A DNA stretch of 64,000 bases from Myxocyprinus asiaticus (taxonomy: Eukaryota > Chordata > Actinopteri > Cypriniformes > Catostomidae), in the NCBI RefSeq assembly GCF_019703515.2, contig NC_059372.1, positions 18,412,992 to 18,476,991 of the forward strand. The letters run 5' to 3'. The position numbers were made by a program, and so were the translations under genes. The notes under the pieces are model-generated. The model did not search any database, was not told the DNA's origin, and saw nothing but the letters and a program-made list of their open reading frames with translations. Numbering within the stretch: position 1 is the first letter of the stretch; each line of letters opens with the position of its first letter. Below, in pieces: positions 60,272 to 64,000 of this stretch.

Positions 60272-63200
60272 GCACTTACAAATATGTACTTACAATGGCC
60301 ATCTAAATGACAACTGTTCAGTGTTCGCTCCATAATACTTTCTGGGCCACTGCAGCACTAGCACATCTCCAGCTACTGCAAGAGATGGTTATATGCAAAC
60401 CAGGCCTCTGCCATGTTGAGTTGTGTGTGCTTTTTTTTTGTTTACAGTGAGTTTGAGAGGAGGAGTGGATGATGTGACATTAAAGTGCAGTCTGTAACCT
60501 CTTTCACTCCTCCCTTGCTTTTTTGTCTCTCTGGCACTAATCCACTGGCCAAACAACACAGGCTCCTACTAAATGAAAGGTCCTGATCCATAGGGGTGAG
60601 ATGGGGGATAAAGCATTGTGATTAAGATTGTATTAATGGGGCCATAGGAGGCTGGAAGGCTTTAATCAGTGTCTGTGCAGCCATAATCCCCTGCCTTTAA
60701 GCTTCAGCTAACACTGTGATCCTCCTCCTCATGAGTCACATCATACACACTCACACAAACACACTGGATAGGCCAGAGAAGCGTGAGGTCAAGGTACAGA
60801 GTTGGAGCACAATGAAACTGATAGTTGGTGTGAACTAAAAAGCAGCTGGATGAGGAAAAAGGCATAAGGAGGATGAAGGAGGATGAGGTTTGGAGAAAGA
60901 CAGCAACATGGACAAAAAATTCTGAGTGGGCATGACAAGCCAGATAAAGGAGGAAGAAGGGGATGGACAGAGTCTGGAATATATTAGGGATTCAAAAGAA
61001 TGTTGAATGGTCATAAATAAAACAAGCCCGGTCTCATGACAAGTCGTAATAATTAGAACGAGATGGCTAAATCGTAAGAAATCGTACAAGTTGGCTTGTG
61101 CGAAAACGTACAATGTTTACTCACATATAAACAAAAAAATCAAGGAACAATGTTATAAATAATAAACTAAGTGTAACCCCTAACTCAAACCTAAACCAAA
61201 CCATAAAGTGTAAACCCTTGTGCAAATCCTATCTGAACCATCATTTTAATATATAAGAAAAAGAAACATGGGGGTTTTGAACCAGTGTTCTCATGATTTT
61301 TCATAAGTCTAATCCCTAACCCAAACCTAACCATAAAGTCTAACCGCTTACCCAAAACCTAAACATAACCATTAGTTTTCAGCTGTGCAGGCTGTAATAC
61401 AGTGAAGAGGAATGCATAAGGCAGAGGCTATTTGCACTAAGTGCAAATATCAATAGATTCTTTTTACACTAAGTGTAAATAGTATTACAGTAGATGCTAT
61501 CTGATACTATATGCACCACTAATTAATACTAACATACAATATAGCAGCATTACTGTATGTTTATTGTGTTTATTTAGAGTCCCACAGACACTCTACACCA
61601 GGGGTTCTCAATTTGTACCACGGTTCATCTGATTCTGAAGTCTAGCATCTGAAGTATCTGGTTTAGCAGTGTCAGATAGACAGGCAAAGTCACAACCTCC
61701 GCTAATGCACCAGTATGGCTCTGTAGGTGGATATGGCTCAATGGACAGAACAGTGTGAGCGCAAAGCAGGTGCGTTTTTACTCACAGATCAGTCTCGAGC
61801 ACTTAAACATGCAAACTATTTTTGTTTGAGTGTAAGAAAACATAACTGATTTTGTTTGCCTTCAGAAATTCCAAGAGATGACTAATTTGAATCAATAAGA
61901 ACCTGATGAAAGGAGTTCCAAATCAGTCACACTGTTAGAATAACTGTCACATAAATTAGGTGTTAACTTTTTACTTGTTATAGATGTTATAGATAACCTT
62001 ACTGTTGTTGATACCAGAAAATGTACATCTACATCCAACTCAAAATCAATGCTGTAATGTAGAATTAGCATTTCAGTGGGACAAAATATGCAATATTATT
62101 GATCTTTTCACTTATTTTTGAAATATAATAACAATATTACTTTTATTATTAGTTTCTGTCTTTGCATTTTCATTTTATAGGCCCCAGTTATAGCCCTCCA
62201 TCTGCTTAAATGTAAGAAACGCAAGGTTTGGTCTGACATTCATGATGCGTAAGCCTGCTGAATTTATTAACAAAACTTTAAAATTATGAAATCGGCAAAG
62301 TTTTATGTTTTTACTCTTTTATGTTTGGTAACACAAACTTTGTCTCCGCTTTGTGTGGCTCCACTTTTTCCTTACCAAATTTAACCATGGTTTTACTACA
62401 GTAACCATAGTATCACCATGGTATATTACTATATTAACACCATATTAATGTAGAAACACCATGGTTAATTGCATTAAAACTATGGCTTCCGCCAAAAAAA
62501 CATGGTAGTACAATATTACTATAGTAAAACCATGGTTCCTTTTACCTGAATGAAACCTTTCTAACCCTAACCCTAACTCCTTGACCTTCACCCAGACCAC
62601 TCACCGCAAGGAAATCAACCTTTATATTCATTATTATTACAAGTAGTATTAAAGAAAACATTAAGATTGGAGACAGGAAATGGGAAAAAGTGAGACAAAA
62701 GGCATAATCAAACCTGGATCGTCTGCACGGAAAAGCACATCCACACCATCATTACACCCCAACCCCCACTGTAGTGACACTAGAGGTGCAGTTTCCATCA
62801 GAATATTGGAGTGCAAATAGCCACGCTGTGTGACAGGTGCTATTTACACCTAGTGCAAATAGTCTCTCGGATTTCATCAACTATACCCCACAACCCAAAC
62901 CTACACCTAACTATTTGTGGAGTAAAAATGTAATGTTAGAGTAAAAATGCAAACTCCGAATCGCTCTCATCACTGATTATGCGATTACTTCCTGGTTTCA
63001 ACAGGGGATCTGAAGGGAAGGGAAACACTGGTGCCGATGCAAAAATGTCTGATATTCGATGCCACTTATCTGTGAGTCAGCATCCAAAGGCACTGGAACT
63101 CTTGGAAACAACATGCCGACTTCCCATGTGGTCATAATGTTAATATATTGATTTGAAGGTGACGTGTCATTTTGCTATCCCTTAGTGTCAACTATAACAA

Positions 63201-63485
63201 CTACAAAGTAAACTGTACAATACTATACTATAAAGTAAGGCATTTTTGTTGATTTCCACTAAAAGTGTAAATTACTCTGTTTGTTAAACTATATATGTAG
63301 CACCATTGGCTCAACCAATGGGTGGGTTTGGGGTGTGACTAATGACAGATGAGGCGAGTCTTCAAAATAACCAGCCTGAAAAAAGTTATTTTTGCAATTC
63401 CATTTGATGCCACAAGTGGTACCGAAATTACACACTTCACCTAACTAAACAATGACAAAATGTCAGTGCATTTGCAACTAATCCC
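60272..63485. other. Intergenic with repeats, no gene recognised
   Basis: 60400-60770 is repeat-free with conserved-looking texture. 61015-61370 holds diverged repeats with CCTAACC-type runs. 62383-62536 is a palindromic repeat. 61430-61490 and 62820-62870 share GCAAATAG/CTATTTGCAC motifs in both orientations. Confidence 0.4.
62383..62536. repeat. Palindromic repeat, arms AACCATGGTTTTACTA
   Basis: The left arm AACCATGGTTTTACTACAGT is mirrored by TACTATAGTAAAACCATGGTT at the right, with further CCATGGT motifs between. Confidence 0.7.
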
Positions 63486-63779
63486 TTAAAGCTGATGTAA
63501 TTTCTGCGCCACTAGCCCCACCAAACGGAATAGCAAAAATAAATGTTGTTTTCAAAACAGCTTTATGAATACGGCCCCCTACTGCTGTTGATCAAACAGA
63601 CAGTCCCGCCCCCAAATCATGCCATTGGTTGAGTCAATGATATTGTCTCTCTTGAGAGGGGTTTCTCAAAACAAACAGAGGACATTTCATAGAGCCACAG
63701 AGAAACAGTGTTTCTGCATATTAAGCTGGGATAGGAGAAAGTATTTTAACAATGAAAAAGTTACATACTTCAGCTTTAA
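63486..63779. mobile_element. TTAA-flanked MITE, TIR AAGCTGAWGTATGTAA
   Basis: The left end is TTAAAGCTGATGTAATTTC and the right end GTTACATACTTCAGCTTTAA. The length of 294 bp without coding capacity and the flanking TTAA group it with 939-1502 and 51941-52706. Confidence 0.7.
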
Positions 63780-64000
63780 GTTAAGAAAACCCTGAATAAT
63801 AATTGTAAGGGTATTATTATTAACAGGTTTCTTAATTGAGGGGTCTGTTGCAACTGGCTGCAGGTGCTCAGTTGTCTGTTGTTTCTGCCATCAATCTTGC
63901 TCTCGAAATTTTGCTGTGTCTGAGAGGAGGTTTCCACAGCAAATAGCAGTGCACCTGCCCTGTGAGTTTAGATCCGACTAAAGAGTGACAGGTAGAGCAA
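63780..64000. other. Window end, nothing assigned
   Basis: Unassigned unique sequence without a recognisable gene. Confidence 0.4.

Overview
The window is vertebrate nuclear DNA, most likely from a cypriniform (carp-like) teleost. The gene content (a C1q-like secreted protein, a non-muscle/smooth-muscle myosin essential light chain and a NeuroD-family bHLH factor) and the dense load of fish-type repeats (DIRS tyrosine-recombinase retrotransposons, Tc1-like and TTAA-flanked MITEs, tRNA-derived SINEs) point that way. From general knowledge, human C1QL4, MYL6/MYL6B and NEUROD4 all lie on 12q13, so the trio looks like a retained ancestral linkage group. The exact species cannot be read from the sequence.

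Region by region: 1-780 holds exon 1 of a c1ql4-like gene (+), ending at a clean GT donor; its second exon was not found. 780-30000 is repeat-dominated: four decayed DIRS copies (A 2302-5535 on +; B 13970-16776, C 20089-22808 and D 27555-29439 on -), two 500-N assembly gaps (16777-17276 and 29440-29939) that cut copies B and D at almost the same element position, and a decayed minus-strand endogenous retrovirus between C and D (about 22880-27350). 32082-38071 is a complete six-exon myl6 gene (-), whose introns carry a hAT-like element and a palindromic Tc1-like element. Just upstream of its promoter lies a nest of transposons inside one another (38313-40876). At 41736-41912 (-) there is an LC1-type first exon whose phase and sequence fit splicing to myl6 exon 2. 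42-53 kb is intergenic, with blocks that look like conserved non-coding sequence and a 766-bp palindromic element. 53.1-56.4 kb holds neurod4 (+): a non-coding first exon, a single coding exon and a 3'UTR with a polyA signal. 56.7-64 kb is intergenic with MITEs, SINEs and microsatellites.

The host genes do not form a pathway. c1ql4 and neurod4 are neural genes and myl6 is a cytoskeletal motor subunit. The main points of interest are the probable alternative-promoter long isoform of myl6, the matching arm sequences in the DIRS terminal units, the fossil retrovirus, and the nested transposons beside the myl6 promoter. All calls were made by eye, without database searches.
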